This document shows, in pieces, positions 31,000-42,013 of a stretch of DNA of 64,000 bases (positions within the stretch are counted from its first letter, which is position 1; the number at the start of each line of letters is the position of its first letter). A program made the translations under genes and the position numbers. Origin of the DNA: Carnegiea gigantea (Eukaryota; Streptophyta; Magnoliopsida; Caryophyllales; Cactaceae); assembly GCA_029747015.1 (NCBI GenBank), contig JAKOGI010000052.1:1491501-1555500 (forward strand), written 5' to 3'. The notes under the pieces are model-generated. The model did no database searches. It was not told the DNA's origin and was given only the letters and a program-made list of their open reading frames with translations.

Positions 31000-32011
31000 C
31001 AGGCTTCCAAAGGATGGAAATTGGAAAAAGGCTGTGGTAGAAGAATTTAATGCACTTCTTCAGAATGATACTTAGCATCTAGTCCTACACCGTGATGGCA
31101 CGAACTTGTTAAGCTGTAAGTGGGTTTATAATATCAAATACAGCTTCTGATGGGTCCATTGGCGACGTATGGCCATCTGGTTGTCAGGGGCTTTGATCAG
31201 CTCTCTGCCGTGGACTATACTAAGACTTTTAGCCCTGTTGTAAAGCCCATTACTATTCGTATTGTTTTTTCTCTTGCTATCACCTATGGCTGAGTTATTA
31301 GATAGCTTGATGTTAAGAGTGTCTTTCTTCTTGGTGATCTTCATGAAGAGGTGTACATGACCTAGCCACTAGGCTTTGTCCATCCAAATTTTCGTTACCA
31401 TGTCTGTAAGATGAGCAAGTCTCTTTACAGTTTGACGCAGGCTCCTCAAGTCTGGTTTCACAATTTCAGTAGTCATCTCCTCTGCCTAGGCTTTACTTGT
31501 AATTGTACTGATTCATCCATGTTTATCCTCCACAAGTCCAATGCTTTACTCATTCTGGTACTACATGGATGATATTATTTTCACGGCCAGCTCTTCTTTT
31601 TTCTTATGCAACATTATTCATATTCTCTCCGCCCCAATTTCTCATGAAAGACATTGGTGGTCTTTGTTATTTTCTGGGGTTAAGGTTGTGCAAAGTTCTG
31701 ACATGCTTTTCCTTTCGCAATCCAAATATGTCCATGGTCTCCTTAACAAGTTCAATATCCACAAGCGTAAACCCATTTGCACATCGCTTCCTTCGAGGAC
31801 CATGTTATCACTTATAGATGGGGAGCCTCTTTCTTATCCAACTGAATACCAAAGCATGGCACAGGCTTCGCAATACTTGAGTATGACTAGGCCTGATATA
31901 TCTTATGTTGTGAATCTTATTTCCCAATTCATACGTGTCCCTTATACTACTCATTTGTCTATGGTCCGTTGTATTTTTGATATTTGTAGGGCACTGCTGA
32001 TCATGGTCTAA
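31000..32011 (+). pseudogene. copia reverse transcriptase remnant
   Basis: LVVRGFDQLSAVDYTKTFSP, VVKPITIRIVFSLAI, DVKSVFLLGDLHEEVYMT and YVHGLLNKFNIHKRKP blocks, and WYYMDDIIFT with the catalytic YMDD at 31553-31583. The connection segment PTEYQSMAQASQYLSMTRPD is also present. Stops lie near 31075, 31293 and 31364 and frames shift near 31150 and 31560. Confidence 0.88.
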
Positions 32012-32036
32012 CTCTTAAAAAGGCTAAGTAGTTGTC

Positions 32037-32177
32037 TGTGGTGTTAGCTTATTCTTATGTTGATTAGTCGGGCTACCCTGATAGTTCTCGCTCCACTACT
32101 GATTATGCTGTTTTTCTAGGTCATAATCTTGTTTTTTGGTGTTCTAATAAGCAACCCATAGTGTATCCTAAAAAATA
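32037..32177 (+). pseudogene. copia RNase H, truncated
   Basis: VLAYSYVD then stop, then SGYPDSSRSTTDYAVFLGHN, LVFWCSNKQPIVYPKK and a stop. Only the N-terminal half remains. Confidence 0.8.
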
Positions 32178-32394
32178 ATTTAATGTAAGATTAGGAAAGT
32201 CCCTGATTTTAAGAAGTAAACCTGCGAAGAATTGTGCACAATTTTGGTTTAATATGTCTCAATATGTCTAAAATTAATAACAACATTACTAAATGAAAGT
32301 TGTACTCAAGTTTGGTTTAATTTGCCTCAATCCATCTAAAATTAAACAACATTGCTAAAAGAACACATCAACGGTAGAACTCAAAAATGTTTAA

Positions 32395-32793
32395 GGCTCC
32401 GTTTGGTTATTAAAAAATTTCGTGGAAAGAAAAGTTGAAGGAAAAAAATGTGAAGGAAAAAAAAAAGTAGGGAAAAAATAAGTTTTTTTCTCTTATTTGG
32501 ATTGAGGAAAAATACAAGAATTTAAATGAGAAATTGAATGTTGATGAACTACTTGAATCATATTGATTGATGTCACCTAAGCAATGCGAGGTTGGGGAAG
32601 GTTGGAAATTTTTTTCAAACTTTTCTCAAATTTTATGAGGAAAATTTTATCACTTGTTTCTAACAGTTTTTCTATCTAATTTTCCTCCATAGTTTTTTTT
32701 CTTTGTGATTTTTTCTAAACCAAACACACAAAAAAAATAACTTTCCTAAATTTTTTTTCTTTCCACCAAATTTTTCAAGGTCCAAATGGAGCC
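32395..32793. mobile_element. Tourist/PIF-Harbinger-like MITE, 399 bp
   Basis: Terminal inverted repeats GGCTCCGTTTGGTTATTAAA and (inverted) GGCTCCATTTGGACCTTGAA, extended by the shared GTGGAAAGAAAAG block. The flanking 3-bp duplication is TAA (32392-32394 and 32794-32796), the PIF/Harbinger target type. No coding capacity. Confidence 0.85.
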
Positions 32794-32796
32794 TAA

Positions 32797-33547
32797 GTGT
32801 ATAGAATGTTATACCATCAAAACTCAAAATAACAAGCTAACCATTTTAAATAACAAAAATAAACCAGGAAAAGAAAACTAAAGGAGTGGGAAAGGAATGA
32901 CAATGCACTTTTTTTTTTTGTTTTTTTACAATAGTAAACATAGGCTACCTATTAGGCTCTCTATCTCAGGGAATAATCCAACAGGCTAACCAGCCTAGGG
33001 GAAGGGGGCCAAAGCGACCAAGGCCCAAGACCCAAACCTACACACCCTCTACCTCTCCCAATAATTAGGCAAAGGAAAGTCTCCCCAAATTCGAACCTGG
33101 TTGGGGGGGTGGAGCAATAACAACAACACCAATCTGCTACAAGCAAATCGACATGACAATGCGCATGAAAGTGCTGTTCCAAGAACCGTTTTGCAATGCA
33201 GCACCATAGACATATGTATCTACGCGCCAACTATGGCATATTTACATCTAACAAATCTAATTACAGATCTGTATTCAAGCCAAGATTAGTTCCAAGTAGA
33301 CTAATTAGAAGAATTAGACAAATCTGAATTGATCTGACTTGAATTTTTCACACTATTTTTCTTTACAGTTTTCGTAAACCAACATCAATTGAACCAAAGC
33401 CGATCAATTCAATCAAAAAATGATCTAACCAAGCCAGAGAACAAATCGAAATCTTGTCAACCAAAGCATCACTGAATCATGAATCTCTGTGACCATGACC
33501 TATTCCTAGTTTTCATCGTATCTAGGGTGTTCTTTTTTTTATCTGTT
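32797..33547. other. Spacer, no gene seen
   Basis: Includes a stretch ending in AACAACAACACC (33117-33132) preceded by AATTCGAACCTGGTT, possibly another retroposon tail. No gene recognised. Confidence 0.45.
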
Positions 33548-33554
33548 TACCAAC

Positions 33555-33690
33555 ACTGGTTAGTTCAAGTGGTTTGATATTTATTCCCCTTAAATAAGTC
33601 TTTTGTTTGAGTCTTGTGAATGGAGAAAGTCCGTAATGGAAGAGCTCTATTCCTTATTGAGTCAACAGTAGCTCGATTCCAGTAATATGG
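33555..33690 (+). repeat. tRNA-derived SINE remnant
   Basis: GGTTAGTTCAAGTGGT (A box zone, 33558-33573) and TGTTTGAGTCTT (B box zone, 33604-33615) with suitable spacing. The tail is unrelated sequence. Confidence 0.5.
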
Positions 33691-33981
33691 AGGATCCAAA
33701 ACCAAAAAAAAAGGTGAATTTTTTGTCCTTTTCTTGGAGGGGGAAGGGGCTTCGAGTTCAGCGGGCCTGTCAAGTTACAAATCTAGCCCACTGATATCGG
33801 CTTCGCACCACGGCCCAATAATAAAGCTATCCATCACAAACTTGAGTTTAATTTGGATAGATGATAATTGTTCTTTAAATTCAACAGAACTAGTGGGCAT
33901 ACATGTTACAGTTTTGGAGAATGCCCTAATCTTAAATTGAATTTGTCCTACATTACATTCCTCCAATAACTCCTTTTCTAA

Positions 33982-35972
33982 CTAGTGTGTCCAATTAAAA
34001 TAAACTGTCTTTCTACAAATAGGGCATGTTGCATTTCTAGGTAGCCATTCATCTATGCAAGGTTGATGAAACAAGTGTTCGCAATCCCCTAGCATCCTGG
34101 CTCTTTCACCCATCACAAGATCCTGCAAATGAAAAAAAAAAAAAAGAAAAATTAGGATGTAGCTAGCTACCAAAGTACATCAATTGTGATGTTATATGTG
34201 AAACTTGCCCACATTCACAATAGCTTAATAATGAGGAGCCCAGGGCCCTCACAAGATTAGATCAGTTGGTATTAGTTAGCGTAACTGGTGAAGTTTAAAG
34301 GAGTTGTTATTAGGTATCAAGGTTCGAATCCCACCTATATCGACTCTTTACACCTCATTCACAGTTAAAATTACCTGCAAGCATATAGCGCAGCGAGGTC
34401 CACCAAGTGCAGATGGAAGAGCACCAATGTATGCATCATGATGGAAATTGAATGTGGGAAGCTTCTTGATGAGCTCAGGAGGCATCCCTCCAACTTCATC
34501 AATATTGTATATGTCTGATCTTGATACTCCATTGTCATTCCCTTCATCCGTGCTCGTCTATATTATAATGCACATATAGATTTATCTCATAAGAAAAACT
34601 ATCGTTGTACTGTGAATGTCAGAACTGTCAAAAGTTAACCCGACACGATTACCGACCCGAACCAAACACGAAATTAAACGAGTTTGGATAAAGATTTTCA
34701 ACCCGTTTAATTAAATGGGTTAACATGTTTAACCCGTTTAATTAATTGGGTTAGATTCAAGTTGGAAATTTTGACACGAAAAAAAACCTATTTAACCCGT
34801 TTAATTAAATAGATTAATTAAGTTGATCAGTTTATCCAATTACCACGTACTTTTGGAGGGAAATTGTGAAAATGTGAGGTTTGATCAAGTTGATATTTGT
34901 TTTATGATTGTAATTCTTATGAATCATAGACAATAGTTGCATTATGAAATAAAAAAATTAATTTATAGTGCTCGGTAATCATATGTTAGTCAAAATATAA
35001 AGTGGATAAATAGATAATCGAATAACCTGAACCTGACCCGTTTATGTTAAACGGTTAATGAGTAAATTTCAGGTCAACCCGTTTACAAAATAAATGGATA
35101 CAAGTTAAAATTTTCAACCTGTTTAATAAACGAATTAGATTCAGATCGATGACTTTTCAACCCATTTAAGTTCAACAAGAATACGAATTTATCCCGTTCT
35201 AACTTGGTTGACAGCCCCAGTGAATATTGGTTGGCTCAACAGGTAAAGTTTTTGATAGTTGAATATTATTATCAGAAACTTGAATTCAACGCCTCGTTGC
35301 GCTTTTTTTAAATAAATTAAAGAAACTCATAGTTGGTAAAATCTCAATGGGAAATGTGCCCTTACTTGCCACTGATAGGCCTTGAGAACAGCAGGACTGA
35401 CCCATTCTCTGAAGGCCTTGCCATTGAATATGCTTCCAAAAAGAGCCATCTGTTTTGCAAGTTGTACAACCAGTAATTAAGTGCAAATTAAATTAGCAAA
35501 TTAATTTTTTAAGGTGCACAAATAAGAAGAAATAAATACCAATGTGGATCAATGTGACTACCTTGGATAGGAAACAGCCATTGATGAGTGAATCAAGCAA
35601 CTCAAGGGCAACAATTGTACCTGAGATGACTCCAATTCCAGCACCTCTACAAAACCCTGTTTCTGTTGTTTGCCCTTTCATGGCTCCTGCTATGCCTCCT
35701 ATTATCACCCCTCCTATTCAAATTAAATACACAATAAAAAAAAGAAACCAAAAATCAGTGCATTATAGAACATTCATAATTCACATACTTCACCCAAAAA
35801 AAAAAAAAAGGGGAAACACAAAAACTTAATTACCACATGCAAAGATGAAGGTGCCAATGGTCAAAGCAAGAGTCTCCAATATTTTCACAGCCCATTTAGA
35901 CCCAGAAGAATGGCACATTTGCATGCAATAATCCCACACGTGAAAAATATTTCTACATAGGAAATTAGTCAT
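33982..35972 (-). CDS. RING-H2 E3 ligase, NEP-interacting protein (NIP) family
   Basis: Five-exon minus-strand gene: 35834-35972, 35562-35713, 35366-35449, 34375-34557 and 33982-34122. All junctions are GT..AG, total 699 nt, 232 residues, no stop. The protein has a hydrophobic segment (about 28-60) ending IIGGIAGAMKGQTTETGF, the Gly-rich GAGIGVISGTIVALELLDSL, the NGKAFREWVSPAVLKAYQWQ block, a linker with LIKKLPTFNF, and a C-terminal RING-H2 domain. The RING ligands are C181, C184, C200, H202, H205, C208, C219 and C222, exact C3H2C3 spacing with Trp212 in place. Family members are membrane-anchored ubiquitin ligases; Arabidopsis NIP1/NIP2 are reported to bind the organellar polymerase RPOTmp at thylakoids. 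Cognate E2 and substrate here are unknown. The chosen ATG gives a Cys-containing N-terminus; a CAG 14 bp upstream could be a 5' UTR splice acceptor. Introns 3 and 4 hold transposons. Confidence 0.93.
34262..34345 (+). repeat. SINE remnant in intron 4 of the RING-H2 gene
   Basis: TTAGCGTAACTGGTGAAG (A box, from 34276) and a perfect GGTTCGAATCCC (B box, 34321-34332). Opposite orientation to the gene. Ends about 30 bp from the exon 4 donor site. Confidence 0.65.
34620..35219. mobile_element. hAT-like MITE, 600 bp, in intron 3 of the RING-H2 gene
   Basis: Left flank GTGAATGT (34612-34619) and right flank GTGAATAT (35220-35227) form an 8-bp target duplication with one change, the hAT size. Termini share CTGTCAA (CAGAACTGTCAAAA, and TGGGGCTGTCAACC inverted). 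The interior is full of short palindromic motifs such as AACCCGTTTAATTAA and ACCCGACCCG. Noncoding. Confidence 0.75.
35228..35305 (+). repeat. SINE remnant in intron 3 of the RING-H2 gene
   Basis: TTGGCTCAACAGGTAAAG (A box, from 35231) and ACTTGAATTCAACGCC (diverged B box, from 35278). Directly adjoins the hAT-like MITE. Confidence 0.5.
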
Positions 35973-36180
35973 GTCAAAAATGCTGAAAAAAAAACCCACA
36001 AATTAGATTATAGGCTAGCAAAAAGCAAAGGAAATGTTAGAGAAGAGGAGAAGGATGGGTGGAAAGATAGAGGGAGAGAGCAAGGTGGAGGAAATGGGAT
36101 ATTTTTTTTTCCAACCAAAAAGGCCTAGCTAAGAGCATTTAAATAAGCTAGGGTTTGGAACTAGAATTGCATTTAAGAGG
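35973..36180 (-). promoter_or_regulatory. 5' leader and promoter region of the RING-H2 gene
   Basis: Minus strand: TTATTTAAATGC (36138-36149) is the best TATA-like element, followed by a long CT-rich leader (36030-36110). Just before the ATG, a T9-CAG sequence could be a 3' splice site of a leader intron. Confidence 0.4.
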
Positions 36181-37740
36181 GTGGAAGGTACCCATTGGAT
36201 GCATGCATGAAGGGAAGATGATGATTATTAATGAGCTATTGGTTTTAAGCTTCCTATTCGCAGCTACTGGAATGAGTTTTAGCGGGATCTTCTCAAGTTT
36301 CACGTGTGAGTTTTTTTATTCTTGCAGCTAGCTTATTTTACGAAATAATACTCATAGAGAAATGTGATAAAGTTTCTTCATACATTTCAATTCTTCCTTT
36401 ATTTTATCATTTTTTTGGCTTTAAAATCAGTTTTTTTTGGGACTCAAAAAAATATATTTGTTACAAAACGGGTCCATAATAAATATTTATATGATAATTT
36501 AAATTGGAGTTTTATAGGTTGAAAAAGTGTAATGAATGTAAGTTTTAAAAAATAAAATTTTTGTTGATGTGATAGGATGGAATTCCAAATTTTAGAATGC
36601 GAGTTAGGAATGCCCTTAGGCCATATATAATTTGAGATATTTTCCTAAAGTTTATAGATTCTGAGCACGTACAAGTTTTGGTGGAGAAATTGACCAAGAA
36701 TAGTTGCATACGTAGGGAGAGTGGATCGAGAAGCTAATCACTTGAAGGTATTTGAGCCAACAACCATTAATGATGAGAAAACAATGTGATAAAGATCATC
36801 ATAAGGAATATAAAACAACAATTATGACACAATTCAATGCATTTTACAATGTTAATTAAGCAATTAGTCATATACAACAATATCACTGCAAACTTTTTTT
36901 TTACCATCAATTTTTTTCATTTTGTTTCTCATAGCAAGTATCCAAAACGTAATATGATAATCCAAGACCTATTAAACTTCGAATATACGTACGTTGTCAT
37001 CTTGACAAACGAAAATGTGGGCTAATAGCTAGCTGAAAAAGAGTGCCAAACCCTTCTTGCATGATGTTAAACATAAATTCTCATAAATATGCTTTTTTTA
37101 TAAGCTGCATATATAACAAATATCTATCTATGCAATCCGTTCGAATGAGACGACCTCTTGTAAGATAAGTTTAACTTTGAAAATATCTCTAAATATCGTC
37201 CACTACGTAACAATATAATTATTTTGTAGATATGATGACAATTACTTACATCATAAATGAGGATAATAATTACTCACATCATAAATGAGGCACTGTACCC
37301 TCTGAAAAAAGGACATGCATACATTAGGTTAGATACACTATTTAAATTGTTGGTTCAGTATTATTAAACCAAAAAACCAGGTGCTGGACATTGGTTTCTG
37401 TGGGTTCCCTACGGTTTTTGGACGGCCGTAGAAAATAAATGTAGCAGCAACTTGCTGCTTTTTCCCATCAAACAAAACTCTGCAGGTTTCCTATTCCTCT
37501 AATTTATTTATTGTGCTTTTAATTAGGCATTCTCTATAATTTAATTAAGGGCCTAAAAAAGACTATCTCCTCCCCCCAAAAAAATCCCAACCAAAAAAAA
37601 AATATAATTTGGGCCCCACTCCCCCCGATGTCTTATCATCTTGCCATGCACCATTCTGTCATTTATGTGTGTTGAATTTTCTATGCACAAATTGATGAGA
37701 AAAGCTACATGCTAAAAGTGCAGAAAAAATTAAATTGCAT
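36181..37740. other. AT-rich intergenic spacer
   Basis: No gene recognised. A small imperfect tandem duplication around TTACTTACATCATAAATGAG lies at 37240-37288. Confidence 0.5.
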
Positions 37741-37745
37741 TTACC

Positions 37746-38940
37746 ATGCAAGAAAGAGCGATAGAAGAGTCAATTGGGGACTGGTGTTTGATATCCTTAC
37801 TGTTTTTGGAGTTAGAGGGGAGAGGAGGGGAAGTAGTCATCATTGATGGAATGGTAATATCAAAAGTCGAGAAGTTTAAATATTTAGATTCAATCATTCA
37901 TCATAAAGAGGATATTGATAAAGACATTAATCAGGGTATAAAAGTGGGTTGGCAAAAATAGAGGTATGTATCAGGTGTGTTTTGTGATAAAAGGATGCCT
38001 GTAAGATTGAAAGGCAAAGTTTATCGTATGGTAGTTAGACCTACTGTGTTGTATGGATCGAAGTGTTGGCATATAAAAAAGATACAAGTTCAAAGGTTGA
38101 TAGTAGTAGAGATGAGAATGATTACATAGATGTGTGGCTATATGAGGGTGGATAGAATTAGGAATGAAGTAATTAGATATATAGTTAAAGTGGCTCCCAT
38201 CGAGGATAAGATGGGAGAAACTAGACTCAAATGATTTGAGCATGTGAAGAGAAGGAGTGTGGATGCTCCAGTGAGGAGATATAAGAGGATTAACATCCTT
38301 GAATGTAGAAGAGGTGAGGAACGATCAATGAAGAGTTTGGACGAAGTGATTACAGAGGATTTCAAAGTTGTGAGGTTAACGGAGGATATGGCTCAGATCG
38401 ATAAGAGATAATAGCGGGATAGAATTGGGGTCTTAGATCATAAAGCGATGACCTAGTAGATGTCATTCGGTTGTAGTAGCGTATATTTGGTTGTGTGTTT
38501 CTGGATCATACAGAGCTCACAAAGAGATGGCCTTTTAGTTGTCATTCGGCTGCAGTAATGTAGGTTTTTTGTCATATGTCATGTTTGTATGGAGGCAGTA
38601 CATATATCTTGGGAGGAGATATCGTTTGCCTACCTCTGTTTGTTAAGGTATAGTACTTCCTTCTGCTATATTGTACTTATGTTCTACATAGTTATTGTCA
38701 CCTACTTTATTAGTATTTCTTAGTTCGTCTCCAACTATTTATCCTTAGTTTTTTTTCTATAAAATATTTTCACAAAATCTTTTTTTTAAAAATATTTTCA
38801 TAAAATCCTTTTTGTGGGTCTCTTAGAATCAACCTCTTTACGAATAGGAATGCTTGTAGAGGTAAGTCTACTTACATATAGATCTCCCAAGACCTCGCGA
38901 AAGCGGAACCCACACTGAGAGGTGGTGTATTGTTGTTAGA
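37746..38940 (+). mobile_element. RTE-type LINE fragment, second copy
   Basis: 5'-truncated copy of the same family as 2403-3541. The ORF remnant (37820-38410) reads [74 protein letters not shown] and LTEDMAQ, with several stops. The 3' UTR from 38720 matches the first copy (TTTTGTGGGTCT, CGCGAAAGCGGAACCCACACTG) and ends GTGTATTGTTGTTAG. No clear target duplication. Confidence 0.87.
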
Positions 38941-38993
38941 GTTGCAATAAACTCTAGAATGTACTCTTTATTGAAGTTTAGATTGCTAATAGC

Positions 38994-39660
38994 CACTACA
39001 GGGAACCGGTCCAGTTGAGACCGAAATTTAGAGACCGGCAAAAAAATCGGTCTCCAGAATTGAGTTGAGACCGGCATTTAAAGACCGCAAACAATGGTCT
39101 CCAGCAGAGTCCAATTCTGAGACCGAAAACAATTTGGACTCTAAATGCGACTGGGCTTAGAGACCAATATTGTTGGACTCAAACTCTTCATCGTTCCCGC
39201 GTAAACAGACACCAAAATTTAGAGACCGACGTCCATTATTGGTTTCTAACTGAGACGAAACACAAAAATTGGTCTCTAACTGAGACCAAGAAGACCTTTT
39301 GGTCTCAGATTTAGAGACCGATTTTGTTTATCGGTCTCCAATTTTGAGGTAGTTGTCAGAACATAACTCGGTTTCAGTTGAGACCAAACTCCAAAATTGG
39401 TCTCTAACTGAGACCACAAAGACTTTTCGGTCTCTAATTTAGAGGCCGATTTTCCATGTCGGTCTCCAATTTCTTAGCAATCTTCCAGAACTATCTCGGT
39501 TTCAGTTGAGACCACACTCCCAAGTTGGTCTTTATCTGAGACCAAAATGATTTTTCGGTCTCAGAGTTAGAGACTGATTTCGTATATCGGTCTCCAATTT
39601 CTGAGAAAGCTTCCAGATTTTCAGTGGAGACCACGACTGCCGGTCTCTAGGTTTCGAAGA
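38994..39660. repeat. Left subterminal repeat zone of the CACTA element
   Basis: More than 20 copies of GAGACC or GGTCTC, in both orientations, often as TTGAGACCGA or ATCGGTCTCCAA. The mirror zone is 44495-44999. Confidence 0.85.
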
Positions 39661-40915
39661 AAAAAAAAAAATTCGAGCGCGGGCGTCTTGTTCTCCAGTG
39701 ACATCTCTGCTCCTCGCTCTCTCTCACTCCCAATTCACTACTCTGTGCTCCCTGCTCTCCTCTCTCTCTCACTTGATCTGCTTGCTCCTTCAACCATTCA
39801 CTCACTTCCGTCCTCAGCGTGCTGCTTCCGACGCCCCACACCGGCTGCCGCCTTTGGTTGCTGCTTCAAACCCCCCCGAAGAACATCAAGGTATGCCTTC
39901 ACATTGATTTCGCCTCCCCTGTTTGCACATTGCCAATGTTGTGCATTCATTTGTGTGTCTTCACTCGTATTTGTCTGCTTTGCTGTCAATGGAAGTGCTG
40001 ATTTCCAGAATCTAGGGTTTTCACAAATGTCCATAGCTTCGTTGGCTTACCCTGTACATTGCGTTTGAGTTGTGTGCAGAGTGGATTTCATATGCACACC
40101 AGGTGTTTGTGAAAAGGTCTGAACGTGGTTGTTTTCTGCTTTTCTGTTTATGGTGTTGTTTCCGTTGTTGTTGGTTTGTTGTCATCTATGTCATCAACAG
40201 CAGTGGTTTGTTTCATTTGCTACATCTGATTTTGATGTGAATTGATGGATGAATGTTTGTTGGGATGGACAGCCCACCAGTTCTTACGTTGGCTTATTTG
40301 TATGTTTGTGGTGTTGATTTGGTAGTCATTAGTGGATCGTTTTTTTTTGGGGGGTGGGGGGTCTTTTATCTGCTTGGGTCCATTTTATGTCTGCTACGAG
40401 GTGAAGTTATTGGCTAAAATAATTTATATACTTTGCCCTCAGTTTGGCTAAAATTAGCATGCTCTGCCCTGGATGAACTGCAGACCACCTAAATAGCTAA
40501 ACCTCATGGATTATGCTGCACTTGAATGGCTCTTTCATCATGAGATTAGCTTTTGTGGTTGCGTGAAACAAAGGATTAGCCGTCATTTGGGAATTTTGTA
40601 CACATAGTCGGGAGTTGGAACAGTTTCTTTCTTTTCTTTTTAAAGTAGAATAGATTTGCTGAGACGTAGATTTTAGAATGCTTCTTTTGTGGGAGTAAAG
40701 TCCTTTATATAGTTGAATGAAGATTTTAGACTGCTGTTATTGAGAGTGACATAGGGTGAGTTGCTCCTAGTTGGAATGGTCGCTGGTTTTACCAGTCAGA
40801 CAGGTTAAATCGTCTTGGCCTGGTTGACCCAATATTGACTTGGATTAAACCGGGTGTGATGCGGCTAAACCGTTTACCAATATCTATGTTTGTATGTCCT
40901 ACCCCTCTCTCTCTG

Positions 40916-40918
<3 letters not shown>

Positions 40919-40990
<72 letters not shown>
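40919..40990. repeat. (AC)n(AT)n microsatellite
   Basis: About 25 AC dinucleotides, then about 10 AT. A second complex (GTAT)n(GT)n(AT)n tract is at 41333-41400. ORFs over both are artefacts. Confidence 0.9.
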
Positions 40991-41366
40991 GAAAGAAAAC
41001 AAGTGCATGGCCAAGGAGTTAGGCAGATGAATATAAGGCCCAATCGATGTTTTCCACTGGAAAAGGTTGATAGGGCCAGCCATATTGGTTAAATAATGAA
41101 AGGAACATAGTAGGTCCGTATAAGTTAAATTGTGGAATCAACCTAGTGGCTATTGGCGAGAAGGGTAATAACTAAGACGCAGCGCTGCAAGGGCCGCAGT
41201 AGCGCACGCTTCACTTGCCTGCTTGCTCTTCCCCCCCTTCTCCATAACTCGAGCATTTATGGAGTTTTAAGTTTCCTTTCATATTGTCGTGTCTTCTCTA
41301 TTCAACTAATAAGCTTTTCAGAACAATAAGTTTATGTATGTTTGTATGTATGTATGTATGTATGTA

Positions 41367-41397
<31 letters not shown>

Positions 41398-41487
41398 GCG
41401 TATACATATATGTACGTATATATGTATTTATGTACATGTACTTATTGTTGTACGAAAAAATGTATGTTTGGCTAGTAACATATACAG

Positions 41488-41790
41488 ATCCTCCTGAGAC
41501 AATAGATCCAAGTTGGGTGTGGATGTACAACAGACTAGAAGGGAAGTATCTAAGCAAGACATTCGTTGAGAAAGTTGAAGATTTTATTAAGTTTGCCTGT
41601 GCACAACTAGAGTTTCAGAGGTGCCAAAAACTGAAGTGCCCTTGCGTGAAGTGCCGCAATTTACCATACCTTGATGTGGATACCATCAAGTTACACTTGT
41701 ACCAGCGAGGGTTTCAACCTAACTATTACAGGTGGGTGCATCATGGTGAAACGTTCCTCGAAGATGATGAAGCTGCAACCTTTTACTACA
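41488..41790 (+). pseudogene. CACTA transposase-associated domain (TNPD N-terminus)
   Basis: After a TATACAG splice-acceptor-like site, the frame reads DPSWVWMYNRL, EDFIKFACAQLEFQ, LKCPCVKCRNLPYLDVDTIK and HLYQRGFQPNYYRWVHHGE. This is the Transpos_assoc domain at the N-terminus of plant CACTA transposases, including the CPCVKCRN cysteine pair. Open sequence runs on to 41912 but loses family resemblance after about 41790. The catalytic part that normally follows is missing, presumably by internal deletion. Confidence 0.82.
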
Positions 41791-42013
41791 TTCCTCTCCC
41801 TCGATTCGTTGTGCTATTTGACTTGCATGTTTTCCAACCTGAGTGCGTATTGGTTGCAACTGTAGTGTGTTTTTGCAGTATGTTAGATTCATATGATAGT
41901 ACGCATCATTGATCAGTGTATCATACTTAGTGTCGTTATGCATGCAATTACCTAAGTGAAACCCATGCACTTATCTAACTGATTTTTATAACTTTGCGCA
42001 GGAGTAGGTACGC

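Larger units (their letters stand above)
29712..32180 (+). mobile_element. Second Ty1/copia remnant (integrase to RNase H)
   Basis: Plus-strand copia lacking gag, protease and both of its own LTRs. It starts inside integrase next to the minus-strand LTR and stops inside RNase H at about 32180. The same domain order and similar wording as the element at 1-5180 suggest related lineages. Stops and frameshifts throughout. Confidence 0.88.

Noticed and set aside
32990..33132. Candidate retroposon ending in AACAACAACACC
   Set aside because: A B-box-like TTCGAACC is visible but no A box or target duplication, so it is left as spacer.
34276..34332. Possible tRNA gene (perfect GGTTCGAATCCC B box)
   Set aside because: The surrounding bases do not give acceptor or anticodon stems; it is a SINE remnant in an intron.
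39688..40068. 126-codon plus-strand ORF near the left end of the CACTA element
   Set aside because: Pro/Leu/Ser/Cys-rich translation of a CT-rich leader next to the subterminal repeats, with no conserved block; likely 5' untranslated sequence.
40789..41092. ORFs with Cys-Val or His-Thr runs near 40900 and 41350
   Set aside because: They are readings of (AC)n and (GTAT)n microsatellites inside the CACTA element.
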